Below are positions 1 through 5,627 of a DNA stretch of 5,627 bases, one piece after another. Position numbers and translations under genes: made by a program. Below the pieces are notes generated by a model. It was not told where the DNA came from, ran no database searches, and worked only from the letters and a program-made list of their open reading frames with translations. The first letter of the stretch is position 1; the number at the start of each line of letters is the position of its first letter. The DNA is from Chlorobiota bacterium (GTDB taxonomy: Bacteria; Bacteroidota; Bacteroidia; Bacteroidales; B39-G9). The stretch lies in NCBI GenBank assembly GCA_030632095.1, contig DAOVJU010000262.1:1-5627 (forward strand), read 5' to 3'.

Positions 1-1481
1 AAATAAAGTACCTTTTGATTTATAAGGTTATCTTCAACAATTAAAACATTTGCATTTTCAAGCTTCTTTTTTACAATAACTCCAGATTTAACAGTTTCTT
101 TCTTCTCATCAACAGATTTACTTTCAACAAGGATATTTTCCTTTTTTGTTTTCCAGAATAGCATTGTAAACCAGAAAACAATAATCCCACTTTCTTTTCT
201 GCTGACACCAATTTTACCTCCATACAATTCAACAATTTCTTGTGAAATTGACAAATTGAATTTTTTTATTGTTTCATTGCTATGTTGTAGCCTGCTATTT
301 TTATCAATTGAAATATTTCTTTCATTAAAATATTGAAATAACTTATCGCATTCGTATTGCTGGTTCACTATATCTTCAGGAATATCAACAGAATTTGTAT
401 GAATCTCAAAAAGAACTTCTATTGCTATGTTGGTTTCCTTTTTATTATTTGCATATATATCAAAAACTAATTTGTTCTTATTGGCTGATAAAAGACAAAT
501 TTCAATTATGTTATAAAATATCTGTTTAACCTTAACAGGGCTTCCAATTATTTTTTTGGGGATAAACTTTGAATAGGCCAGGTTAAATTTAATATCCGGT
601 GCATCATTTTGCTTTTGAAACAAAAGCATAGCATCTTTTATTGTAGTATTTAAATCAAAACTTAATTCATTGAATTTTTCCAATTCTGAATCCATTTTTG
701 TTACTTCAACAATTTCATTAATAGTACTAATAATGTTATTTACCGAAGTATCTATTGTCTCAATATATTCATTTTGTGTATTATCAAGTTTTGTGTTTTT
801 TAATAAGCTTGAAAGACCTAAAATACTATTAAGAGGAGTACGTAACTGATGAGATAAACGGGATATGAATTCTGATTTTGATTTACTTAAGCTTTGTGCT
901 TCAATTATAGCCTTCTCAAGATCAATCTTCATTCTGTTTCTTAGATATTCATAGATGTATGCTATTATATAAATTACAATAAAAGCCAATATGAACCTGA
1001 TTTTGAATTCTGCTGTATATGTTTGTGGTACTATTTTTAAATTAGGAATATAAAATATAACTGCCGTTATAATTAGTAGCACAACATAATAATAACTACC
1101 AGCTTTTAATCCTAGCAGAAATAAGCACATTATTGGATAAATAAAAAACCACAATGCTCCACTTCCTTCATTTAATCCATTTGTAAATAAATATATAAGT
1201 AATAAAGTAATAATTGTAACTATAATAAAATTAGAAGCTTTCTGATTTTTAGTTTTATCCAGAAAATAAAAATTCAAAATAACAAGAATAGATGTAACAA
1301 ATAATATTGTGGAATGTATATATTGCTCTTTAATTAATGATAAAATCCCAAAAATCATGATGAATACCAGTGCTATTATATGAGCAATATTGCTCAATAG
1401 CAATTTATATGTATTTTCATTGTTAATATCACCACTCTGGCTATCCGATAAAAGCTTTATAATTTTATCTAAGAAAATCAT
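1..1481 (-). CDS. Membrane-bound hybrid histidine kinase with degenerate ATP-binding domain (3' end outside window)
   Basis: The frame is open for 493 codons from ATG 1481-1479 (in-frame TAA just upstream) to the window edge. Residues 31-178 hold about six hydrophobic segments (near 31-50, 57-75, 84-101, 110-125, 128-147, 161-178) with short loops, so there is no sizeable periplasmic sensor domain. A short linker leads to a HisKA domain with SHQLRTPLNSILG at 210-222 (phospho-acceptor His211, Thr215). A HATPase-like domain spans about 311-440, and a linker leads to a receiver domain starting NVLIVEDNLINQK (478-490, acidic pair Glu483/Asp484); its phospho-Asp lies outside the window. The family normally autophosphorylates the His and passes phosphate to the receiver Asp. 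Here the ATPase motifs are eroded: Ile328 replaces the catalytic N-box Asn, TNSVD (362-366) replaces the DTGxG of G1, and KFNLS (407-411) replaces the GLGLA of G2, although the following IVELYGGKIGV is well kept. Architecture is secure; loss of kinase activity is inferred. Output and signal are unknown. Confidence 0.93.
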   Translation of the reverse strand, partial: MIFLDKIIKLLSDSQSGDINNENTYKLLLSNIAHIIALVFIMIFGILSLIKEQYIHSTILFVTSILVILNFYFLDKTKNQKASNFIIVTIITLLLIYLFTNGLNEGSGALWFFIYPIMCLFLLGLKAGSYYYVVLLIITAVIFYIPNLKIVPQTYTAEFKIRFILAFIVIYIIAYIYEYLRNRMKIDLEKAIIEAQSLSKSKSEFISRLSHQLRTPLNSILGLSSLLKNTKLDNTQNEYIETIDTSVNNIISTINEIVEVTKMDSELEKFNELSFDLNTTIKDAMLLFQKQNDAPDIKFNLAYSKFIPKKIIGSPVKVKQIFYNIIEICLLSANKNKLVFDIYANNKKETNIAIEVLFEIHTNSVDIPEDIVNQQYECDKLFQYFNERNISIDKNSRLQHSNETIKKFNLSISQEIVELYGGKIGVSRKESGIIVFWFTMLFWKTKKENILVESKSVDEKKETVKSGVIVKKKLENANVLIVEDNLINQKVLY

Positions 1482-1533
1482 ATATAATGCAACTTATTTT
1501 CATTTAACTTCAGGAAGCTATCTTTAAAGACGC

Positions 1534-1568
1534 TAAATATAACCAAAGGAAGCCAATTTTAACTAAAA
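1534..1568 (-). promoter_or_regulatory. Candidate Bacteroidota-type promoter for the kinase gene
   Basis: Read on the minus strand, TATATTTA (1541-1534) matches seven of eight positions of the Bacteroidota -7 element TAnnTTTG. A -33-like TTTTAG (1568-1563) lies 21 bases upstream, inside the usual spacing range. The -7 box is about 53 bases from the kinase ATG. In such AT-rich DNA matches of this quality arise by chance, so this is only a candidate. Confidence 0.25.
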
Positions 1569-1676
1569 TTTATTATACATTTTCTCATTATTTTTTTTAT
1601 TTAAGGTATATAATTTGTTAGGAAATTATAATTTTACATTACGAAATTAACATACAATTCTGTCAAACTGCAGTTT

Positions 1677-1693
1677 TATATAGAATCTATATA
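1677..1693. repeat. 17-base palindrome, possible operator
   Basis: TATATAGA and TCTATATA form perfect 8-base arms around a single central A. The site is 88 bases upstream of the ATG at 1782. Symmetry of this kind suits binding by a dimeric regulator, but the arms are almost entirely A/T and chance is possible. Confidence 0.35.
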
Positions 1694-1723
1694 CATTGAA
1701 AACGAGACACTTTTGCAACTCCT

Positions 1724-1752
1724 TGATAATTAGGGTGACAAAACTGATAATT
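1724..1752. repeat. Direct repeat TGATAATT, two copies 21 bases apart
   Basis: Identical octamers occupy 1724-1731 and 1745-1752. The 21-base start-to-start spacing equals about two helical turns, which would place both on the same face of the DNA just upstream of the gene at 1782. This is compatible with a tandem binding site, but the octamer is AT-rich and unproven. Confidence 0.3.
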
Positions 1753-1781
1753 GTATAATTACTTATTAGACATGATATAAT

Positions 1782-2453
1782 ATGAAAGTGATCAAGATAT
1801 TTTTTATAATAAGTGTTTTTTCTACAACAGGTGTTTTTTCACAAGTTGATACAACCAAACTTGTTAAATATTCACCAGCTTTTAAATTTACAGAAGGTAT
1901 ATACCTGAACTTTGACCAGGTTAGAGAAAATAAACCAATACTCAAATCAAGAATTGTGTCTGATGTTAATATTAGGGATATTGATTTTTTTGAGAAAGTA
2001 CTTAGATCAAAGAAAATAATTTATTATGACGATTATGGTATTAAACAAGCATATGAAATAGAAAAAATATGGGGTTATTGCAGAAAAGGAACTTTATATA
2101 TTCAGGTTGAGGGTGAGTTTAACCGGATTCCGGTAGTAGGCAAAATATGTCATTTTGTTGCAAATATAACTGTTTATAGAGACCGGTATTATAATCAGTA
2201 CGATCCATATTATAATTACAACTCCACCTTAAGGCCACAGCAACCTTCATATGAATTAAAGCAATTTCTACTTGATTTTGAAACCGGTAGTATCATGGAA
2301 TATGATTATCAGACACTATCTGTTATTTTAATGCGTGATCCTGATTTGCATGAAGAATTCATTAATTTTAAAAAAAAGAAACGAAAAAAATTAAAGTTTT
2401 TATATTTGAGAAAATATAATGAAAAGCATCCTTTATATATACCCATATACTAA
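1782..2453 (+). CDS. Secreted protein of unknown function, 223 aa
   Basis: I cannot assign a function. The start is ATG 1782 with an in-frame TGA four codons upstream (acatgatataat precedes it). Residues 1-20 form a signal peptide: basic MKVIK, a hydrophobic core, then VFS followed by Gln21, a good signal peptidase I site. There is no lipobox Cys, so the product is probably periplasmic or exported. The mature part begins with a segment FKFTEGIYLNFDQVRENKP (35-52), a pattern I associate with small secreted Bacteroidota proteins. It continues with an apparently beta-rich stretch containing WGYC (97-100) and a second Cys123, a Tyr-rich segment at 132-146, a basic Lys/Arg run at 197-205, and an end resembling KYNEKHPLYIP (211-221). 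No catalytic motif or further membrane segment is visible. It starts 300 bases from the divergent kinase gene and is followed 174 bases later by another secreted-protein gene. Confidence 0.85.
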   Translation: MKVIKIFFIISVFSTTGVFSQVDTTKLVKYSPAFKFTEGIYLNFDQVRENKPILKSRIVSDVNIRDIDFFEKVLRSKKIIYYDDYGIKQAYEIEKIWGYCRKGTLYIQVEGEFNRIPVVGKICHFVANITVYRDRYYNQYDPYYNYNSTLRPQQPSYELKQFLLDFETGSIMEYDYQTLSVILMRDPDLHEEFINFKKKKRKKLKFLYLRKYNEKHPLYIPIY

Positions 2454-2461
2454 TTAGTTTC

Positions 2462-2578
2462 TGAACGAAAATGCTGTAAGCTACTTTATATGTATATTTG
2501 ATTATGTTTTCCTTTTTGAATAATTAGCTGAATTCTCATGTTTTTAAAGTATAATGCAGAATATAGGATTTCCGTTCA
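2462..2578. repeat. Imperfect inverted repeat in the spacer between the two secreted-protein genes
   Basis: TGAACGAAAAT (2462-2472) and ATTTCCGTTCA (2568-2578) are reverse complements at ten of eleven positions and nearly bracket the 174-base spacer at 2454-2627. No terminator and no clear promoter are evident in that spacer. The repeat may be coincidental. Confidence 0.25.
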
Positions 2579-2627
2579 AACACTAAGCATAGCATAATGA
2601 AAAAATAATAATTTAAAGCAATGAACT

Positions 2628-3548
2628 ATGAAAAAAGCATTCTTAATTACCAGCCTCATTTTATTTACATTATTTTCGCTTTCGCAAAATTCTGTTGCAA
2701 CTCAAGAACAAATTCAAGCATTTCTAAAAACAAAAACTTTAGTTGTTCTTGATCCGAGCCCGTTATCAGACTACAATATAGAAATTCAGGGAACTATTAA
2801 AAAACATTGGGACCTTACTGAATATGAATTTATAGCACATTCTGAATTTGATGAAAAACGTTTCGATCCACAATATTCATTTTTAATTATGAACCGTGTA
2901 TTTTATTCAAATGATAAAACACAGGCACAATACAATTTTTTACACCTATTATTAGGTGGCGATTATTTATTAATGAAAGATATGCCAGAATTGGGTACAA
3001 CACCGGTTTCATACCTGGAAGTTGATGAAGTTTTATATTCATATAAATTAGGAATACTGGTAAGATTTATACAAAACCATGTTAAGCTCACCAGAGATGA
3101 TCCAGGTTTAAATTCTAACAATATAATAAGGCATTATAATAAAAATATGATTGGTGTCAGGGAAAAAACACTTTATGTTTTAGAAGAAGAACTAGCCAAA
3201 AAAGTTAGTACCATAAAAAAAATTCAAAAGATATATCCTTATAGTGTTAAAATCGTAACAAAAGATGAAGTTGAAGAAGCAATAAACAAATATGATGAAA
3301 ATGTTGTTTTATTGCATAAAGTCGGGCCTGAATCATATAATAGGAAAGCAAGATGCTGGAAAGTCCTGATTGGAGCAAGTGATGCCAAGTTATACTATTT
3401 TAATTGGCATATGGTTAGCGATAAAAATCCGGATGGCTTTTTAGAAGCAGATTTTAAAAAGCTAGCTAAAAAAGAAATGCTTGAAGTTAAAAAACAACAA
3501 AAAGAACTTGAAAAACAACAAGCTGATTCAATTAAGCAACAGAATTGA
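2628..3548 (+). CDS. Secreted protein of unknown function with charged C-terminal tail, 306 aa
   Basis: I do not recognise a function. The start ATG 2628 follows an in-frame TGA (caa tga act); another ATG at 2621 is out of frame and opens only a short shadow. Residues 1-19 are a signal peptide (MKKAFLITSL, hydrophobic core, SLS before Gln20); cleavage after Ala24 is an alternative. No lipobox Cys is present. The mature protein has a conserved-looking beta-type segment KTLVVLDPSPLSDYN (36-50), then a mixed alpha/beta body with DEVLYSYKLGILVRFI (133-148), and a second block including KVLIGASDAKLYYF (245-258) and NPDGFLEADFKKLAKK (267-282). The last 35 residues are Lys/Glu/Gln-rich and should form a helix or short coiled coil. 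One Cys (243) occurs after the signal peptide. It is a single continuous frame ending just before a strong terminator, so it is the last gene of its transcript. Secretion is well supported; role unknown. Confidence 0.87.
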   Translation: MKKAFLITSLILFTLFSLSQNSVATQEQIQAFLKTKTLVVLDPSPLSDYNIEIQGTIKKHWDLTEYEFIAHSEFDEKRFDPQYSFLIMNRVFYSNDKTQAQYNFLHLLLGGDYLLMKDMPELGTTPVSYLEVDEVLYSYKLGILVRFIQNHVKLTRDDPGLNSNNIIRHYNKNMIGVREKTLYVLEEELAKKVSTIKKIQKIYPYSVKIVTKDEVEEAINKYDENVVLLHKVGPESYNRKARCWKVLIGASDAKLYYFNWHMVSDKNPDGFLEADFKKLAKKEMLEVKKQQKELEKQQADSIKQQN

Positions 3549-3573
3549 TTAACAAAAAAATTAGGCATAATTG

Positions 3574-3604
3574 AGCTGTATCTTCTAAAGGATACAGCTT
3601 TTTT
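3574..3604 (+). terminator. Strong intrinsic terminator
   Basis: AGCTGTATC (3574-3582) and GATACAGCT (3591-3599) form a perfect 9-bp stem around an 8-base loop, followed directly by a T tract (3599-3604). It begins 25 bases after the stop codon of the 306-residue secreted-protein gene and should end that transcript, separating it from hisS. Confidence 0.9.
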
Positions 3605-3642
3605 ATGTATGATTTTATTATAGCAAATCGTAGATTCACCCC

Positions 3643-3683
3643 GTGAAATATAGAGCAATTCCGGGTACTCGGGATTATTTCAC
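3643..3683. repeat. Bulged inverted repeat with GC-rich apex
   Basis: GTGAAATA (3643-3650) and TATTTCAC (3676-3683) are perfect 8-base arms. Inside them AATTCC (3657-3662) can pair with GGGATT (3671-3676, one T-G wobble, sharing the T at 3676 with the outer arm), leaving the loop GGGTACTC. The apex is clearly more GC-rich than its surroundings. No T tract follows, so it is not a typical terminator. It could be part of a dispersed repeat or a structured RNA leader. Confidence 0.45.
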
Positions 3684-3700
3684 AAGGTAAACTTTTAATT

Positions 3701-3726
3701 CATTCCATTACTCCATCATTCCATTA
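3701..3726. repeat. Short direct repeats of CATTCCATTA
   Basis: CATTCCATTA occurs at 3701-3710 and again at 3717-3726, with the related CTCCATCA between them, so the stretch reads as degenerate repeats of CATTCC/CCATTA. Such simple repeats fit a degenerate minisatellite or the remains of a dispersed repeat. No function is evident. Confidence 0.45.
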
Positions 3727-3796
3727 TTCAAGTCAACTATTTTAAACATGTCATTATACGTTTATTTTACTAAGAATGCTAAAATTACTGATATTT

Positions 3797-3816
3797 GATA
3801 TTAATCCGGTAATATC
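3797..3816. repeat. Perfect 7-bp hairpin 68 bases before hisS
   Basis: GATATTA (3797-3803) and TAATATC (3810-3816) are perfect complements around the loop ATCCGG, followed by the pyrimidine-rich TCTTTTC. It could be an operator, a weak attenuator or a leader hairpin for hisS. The stem has only one G-C pair, so thermal stability is low. Confidence 0.35.
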
Positions 3817-3883
3817 TCTTTTCAAGTTCTTTAATTTTCATAATTTTACACGATTTTAAAATATTGAATAAATTGTACAGCTT

Positions 3884-5245
3884 ATGGCTTCGAAACCATC
3901 AATACCAAAAGGGACTCGTGATTTTTTAACTTTAGAAACCGAACGCAGAAATTATATATTCGACACAATTAAAGAAGTATTTCATTTATTTGGTTATCAG
4001 CCAATTGAAACTCCAGCTATGGAATACCTTGAAACATTGATGGGTAAATATGGTGAAGAGGGAGACCGGCTAATCTTTAAAATTCTTAATTCCGGTGATT
4101 TTCTTTCTAAAGTTTCTGATGAGGAATTAAAGGAGAAAAAGGTTCAAAAACTAGTCAATAAGATTTCTGAAAAAGCGCTTCGTTTCGATCTTACTGTTCC
4201 ATTCGCAAGGTTTGTTGTGCAACACCGTAATGAAATTACTTTTCCTTTTAAAAGATTTCAGATTCAACCTGTATGGAGGGCCGACAGACCACAGAAAGGC
4301 AGGTACCGTGAATTTTTTCAATGCGATGTTGATGTAATAGGAAGTGATTCACTACTCAATGAAATTGAATTGTTGCAAATAGCTGATGATGTATTTAACC
4401 GTTTAGGAATACGCATAATTATTAAACTCAACAACCGTAAAATTCTTGCAGGAATTGCTGAATTAATAGGCCGGGAAGATAAAATTATTGATCTCACGGT
4501 TGCTATTGACAAAATAGAGAAAATTGGTCTTGACAATGTAATTGAAGAATTAAAGATTAAAGGATTTCTTGGTGATGACATTGTAAAAGTAGTACCAATA
4601 TTAACTCTTGAAGGTAATTATGAGGAAAAAATTAAAAAGTTGGAAGAAATATTAGCAAGCTCTGAAACAGGAATACAAGGAATTGCCGAGATAAAAAAAG
4701 TTTTCGATTATTTATCAAACTTAGATATAAAATCTGAAGTAGAATTAGATCTAACACTTGCTCGAGGATTGAACTATTATACAGGGGCGATAATTGAAGT
4801 CAAAGCATTGGATGTTGAAATAGGAAGTATTTGCGGCGGGGGAAGATATGATGACCTAACCGGTATTTTTGGATTAAAAGATGTTTCGGGAGTTGGAATT
4901 TCTTTTGGCGCTGATCGTATTTATGATGTACTAAAACAACTGGATAAATTTCCTGCTGAAGCTGAAACAACTTCAAAAGTTTTAATTATAAATTTTGGTG
5001 AAAAAGAAGAAAACTATTGTTTACAGGTTTTAGATAAATTGAGAAAGAAAGGTATTGCATCTGAAATGTATCCGTCGTCAGCCAAACTTAAAAAACAAAT
5101 GACTTATGCCAATAATAAAAAAATACCATATGTTATATTGATTGGTGAAGAAGAAATGAAATCGGAAAAATACGCTCTGAAAAACATGATCACAGGAGAA
5201 CAAAATTTATTAAGTTTTAATGAAATGTTATCAATTATCAGGTAA
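3884..5245 (+). CDS. hisS: Histidine--tRNA ligase (histidyl-tRNA synthetase)
   Basis: This cytoplasmic class II synthetase attaches histidine to tRNA-His using ATP. The 453-residue frame begins PSIPKGTRDF (5-14), the usual HisRS N-terminus, with motif 1 around 38-58 (GYQPIETPAMEYLE). Motif 2 spans about 124-152 (PVWRADRPQKGRYREFFQ at 129-146, ATP-contacting Arg132). The HisRS-specific histidine-binding block is LARGLNYYTG (292-301, Arg294), followed by ICGGGRYDDL (316-325), and motif 3 is GVGISFGADR (336-345, Arg345). Residues about 364-453 form the alpha/beta anticodon-binding domain. The extra segment at about 70-98, rich in Lys and Glu, makes it longer than the roughly 424-residue E. coli enzyme, as in Bacteroidota-type HisRS. 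All key motifs are intact, so it should be active. The start ATG 3884 has an in-frame TAA five codons upstream. It is preceded by a terminator and spacer, so it probably has its own promoter, and a lipoprotein gene follows after one base. Confidence 0.98.
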   Translation: MASKPSIPKGTRDFLTLETERRNYIFDTIKEVFHLFGYQPIETPAMEYLETLMGKYGEEGDRLIFKILNSGDFLSKVSDEELKEKKVQKLVNKISEKALRFDLTVPFARFVVQHRNEITFPFKRFQIQPVWRADRPQKGRYREFFQCDVDVIGSDSLLNEIELLQIADDVFNRLGIRIIIKLNNRKILAGIAELIGREDKIIDLTVAIDKIEKIGLDNVIEELKIKGFLGDDIVKVVPILTLEGNYEEKIKKLEEILASSETGIQGIAEIKKVFDYLSNLDIKSEVELDLTLARGLNYYTGAIIEVKALDVEIGSICGGGRYDDLTGIFGLKDVSGVGISFGADRIYDVLKQLDKFPAEAETTSKVLIINFGEKEENYCLQVLDKLRKKGIASEMYPSSAKLKKQMTYANNKKIPYVILIGEEEMKSEKYALKNMITGEQNLLSFNEMLSIIR

Positions 5246-5246
5246 A

Positions 5247-5627
5247 ATGAAAATAATACAACTGATTTTTTTTGTACTTGGTTTTTTAATCTTTTCATGT
5301 GCTGATTCACAAAACACGACGTATGAATGGAAAAAAGATATTACATTCCTGAAAGATTCATTACCTGTTAAACACATAAATTTATTTAATGCCTTAACCG
5401 AAGAAGAATTCAATAACCTTATTGACGAATTAATAACAAAAGTTGATTCATTAAAGGATTTAGATATAATTTTTGAGCTTCAGAAAATTATTTCAAAAAT
5501 AAAAGATTCACATACCAGCTTAAATATTGGTAAATATCCTATTCCTGAATTTTATAAATTCCCGTTTCAATCATACTGGTTTAATGAAGGTATTATAATT
5601 ATAAATGTTATTGAACAAAATAAAGAA
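5247..5627 (+). CDS. S41-like peptidase lipoprotein, N-terminal part (3' end outside window)
   Basis: The frame is open for 127 codons from ATG 5247 to the window edge. Residues 1-17 are hydrophobic and end LIFSC, giving a lipidation Cys18, so the product is probably an envelope lipoprotein. The next part, W28 to about F56 (dI.FL..sLp..HiNLFnalteeeF), followed by KIKDSHTSLNIG (85-96) and FPFQSYWFNEGIIIINV (105-121), matches the N-terminal helical region and start of the core in a group of S41 (tail-specific protease related) proteins; the DSHT and W-F-x-x-G-I-x-I blocks are characteristic. The catalytic Ser/Lys would lie beyond the edge, so activity cannot be judged. The ATG is one base after the hisS stop, which implies co-transcription and probably coupled translation. 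The family assignment comes from remembered sequence pattern rather than a search. Confidence 0.8.
   Translation, partial: MKIIQLIFFVLGFLIFSCADSQNTTYEWKKDITFLKDSLPVKHINLFNALTEEEFNNLIDELITKVDSLKDLDIIFELQKIISKIKDSHTSLNIGKYPIPEFYKFPFQSYWFNEGIIIINVIEQNKE

Larger units (their letters stand above)
1482..1781. other. Divergent intergenic region with dyad and direct repeats
   Basis: This 300-base region lies between two divergent genes, so it must hold both promoters unless transcription comes from further away. No ORF of note and no RNA gene was seen. Besides the candidate kinase promoter, it carries an odd palindrome at 1677-1693 and a repeated TGATAATT at 1724-1731 and 1745-1752, listed separately. 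No convincing TAnnTTTG promoter for the rightward gene was found; the sequence at 1608-1617 (ATATAATTTG) is only a loose match. Confidence 0.6.
3605..3883. other. Repeat-containing spacer upstream of hisS
   Basis: No coding frame with support is present; the minus-strand frame crossing 3395-3658 is a shadow of the gene before it. The spacer holds a bulged hairpin at 3643-3683, tandemly arranged CATTCC-type repeats at 3701-3726 and a hairpin at 3797-3816. A -7-like TAATTTTA at 3841-3848 (seven of eight to TAnnTTTG) lies 35 bases before the hisS ATG, but no good -33 box accompanies it. The hisS promoter should nevertheless lie in this region because of the terminator upstream. Confidence 0.6.

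Noticed and set aside
2369..2393. A-rich homopolymer runs in the 223-residue gene as a possible slippage or frameshift site
   Set aside because: The frame continues past the runs into a sensible C-terminus and stop, so no frameshift is needed to explain the gene.
2621..2758. Alternative ATG seven bases before the 306-residue gene, opening a frame of about 45 codons
   Set aside because: It is out of frame with the gene, overlaps its signal peptide, and yields a featureless peptide.
3395..3658. Minus-strand 87-codon frame overlapping the end of the 306-residue gene
   Set aside because: It is the antisense shadow of the Lys/Gln-rich tail (giving a Ser/Cys/Phe-rich peptide) and runs through the terminator hairpin.
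3701..3726. Short repeats considered as a CRISPR array
   Set aside because: The repeat unit is only 10 bases with no unique spacers of CRISPR length and no cas genes nearby.
4318..4581. Minus-strand 87-codon frame inside hisS
   Set aside because: It lies wholly within a confident synthetase gene and its peptide shows no domain character.
4757..4786. Asn in RGLNYYTG of hisS where E. coli has Asp (RGLDYY)
   Set aside because: To my knowledge this form is usual in Bacteroidota-type HisRS, and all other active-site motifs are intact, so it does not suggest a paralogue or inactive enzyme.
5104..5413. Two overlapping minus-strand frames at the end of hisS and the start of the lipoprotein gene
   Set aside because: Both are antisense to well-supported coding sequence with clear family patterns.

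Overview
The window is AT-rich DNA (roughly 70% A+T by eye) that most likely comes from a Bacteroidota chromosome, probably a Bacteroidales or Cytophagales relative. The evidence is the histidyl-tRNA synthetase type (453 residues with an enlarged insertion before motif 2), starts with A/T-rich upstream sequence instead of Shine-Dalgarno sites, several small secreted proteins of Bacteroidota character, and a lipoprotein S41-like peptidase. This placement is inferred from sequence character, not from a database search.

Layout. Positions 1-1481 (minus strand) encode the N-terminal 493 residues of a membrane-bound hybrid histidine kinase, running off the left edge just inside its receiver domain. 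A 300-base divergent intergenic region (1482-1781) separates it from two plus-strand genes for secreted proteins of unknown function (1782-2453, 223 aa; 2628-3548, 306 aa). The second ends at a strong intrinsic terminator (3574-3604). A 279-base spacer (3605-3883) holds several inverted and direct repeats. Then comes hisS (3884-5245), followed one base later by a lipoprotein gene resembling the N-terminus of S41-family peptidases (5247 to the right edge, partial).

How the genes relate. hisS and the S41-like gene are probably co-transcribed. The two secreted-protein genes lie in the same direction and upstream of the terminator, but no shared pathway is evident. The kinase is divergently transcribed and may have no functional tie to its neighbours.

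The most notable observation is in the kinase. The phospho-accepting His and the start of the receiver are intact, and the ATP-binding domain is still alignable. However, the catalytic Asn of the N box, the Asp and Gly residues of the G1 box and the Gly residues of the G2 box are all replaced, and the acidic residue after the His is Gln. It reads as a hybrid pseudokinase: an open, full-length frame with a lost ATP site. No mobile element, CRISPR array, tRNA or rRNA was seen.
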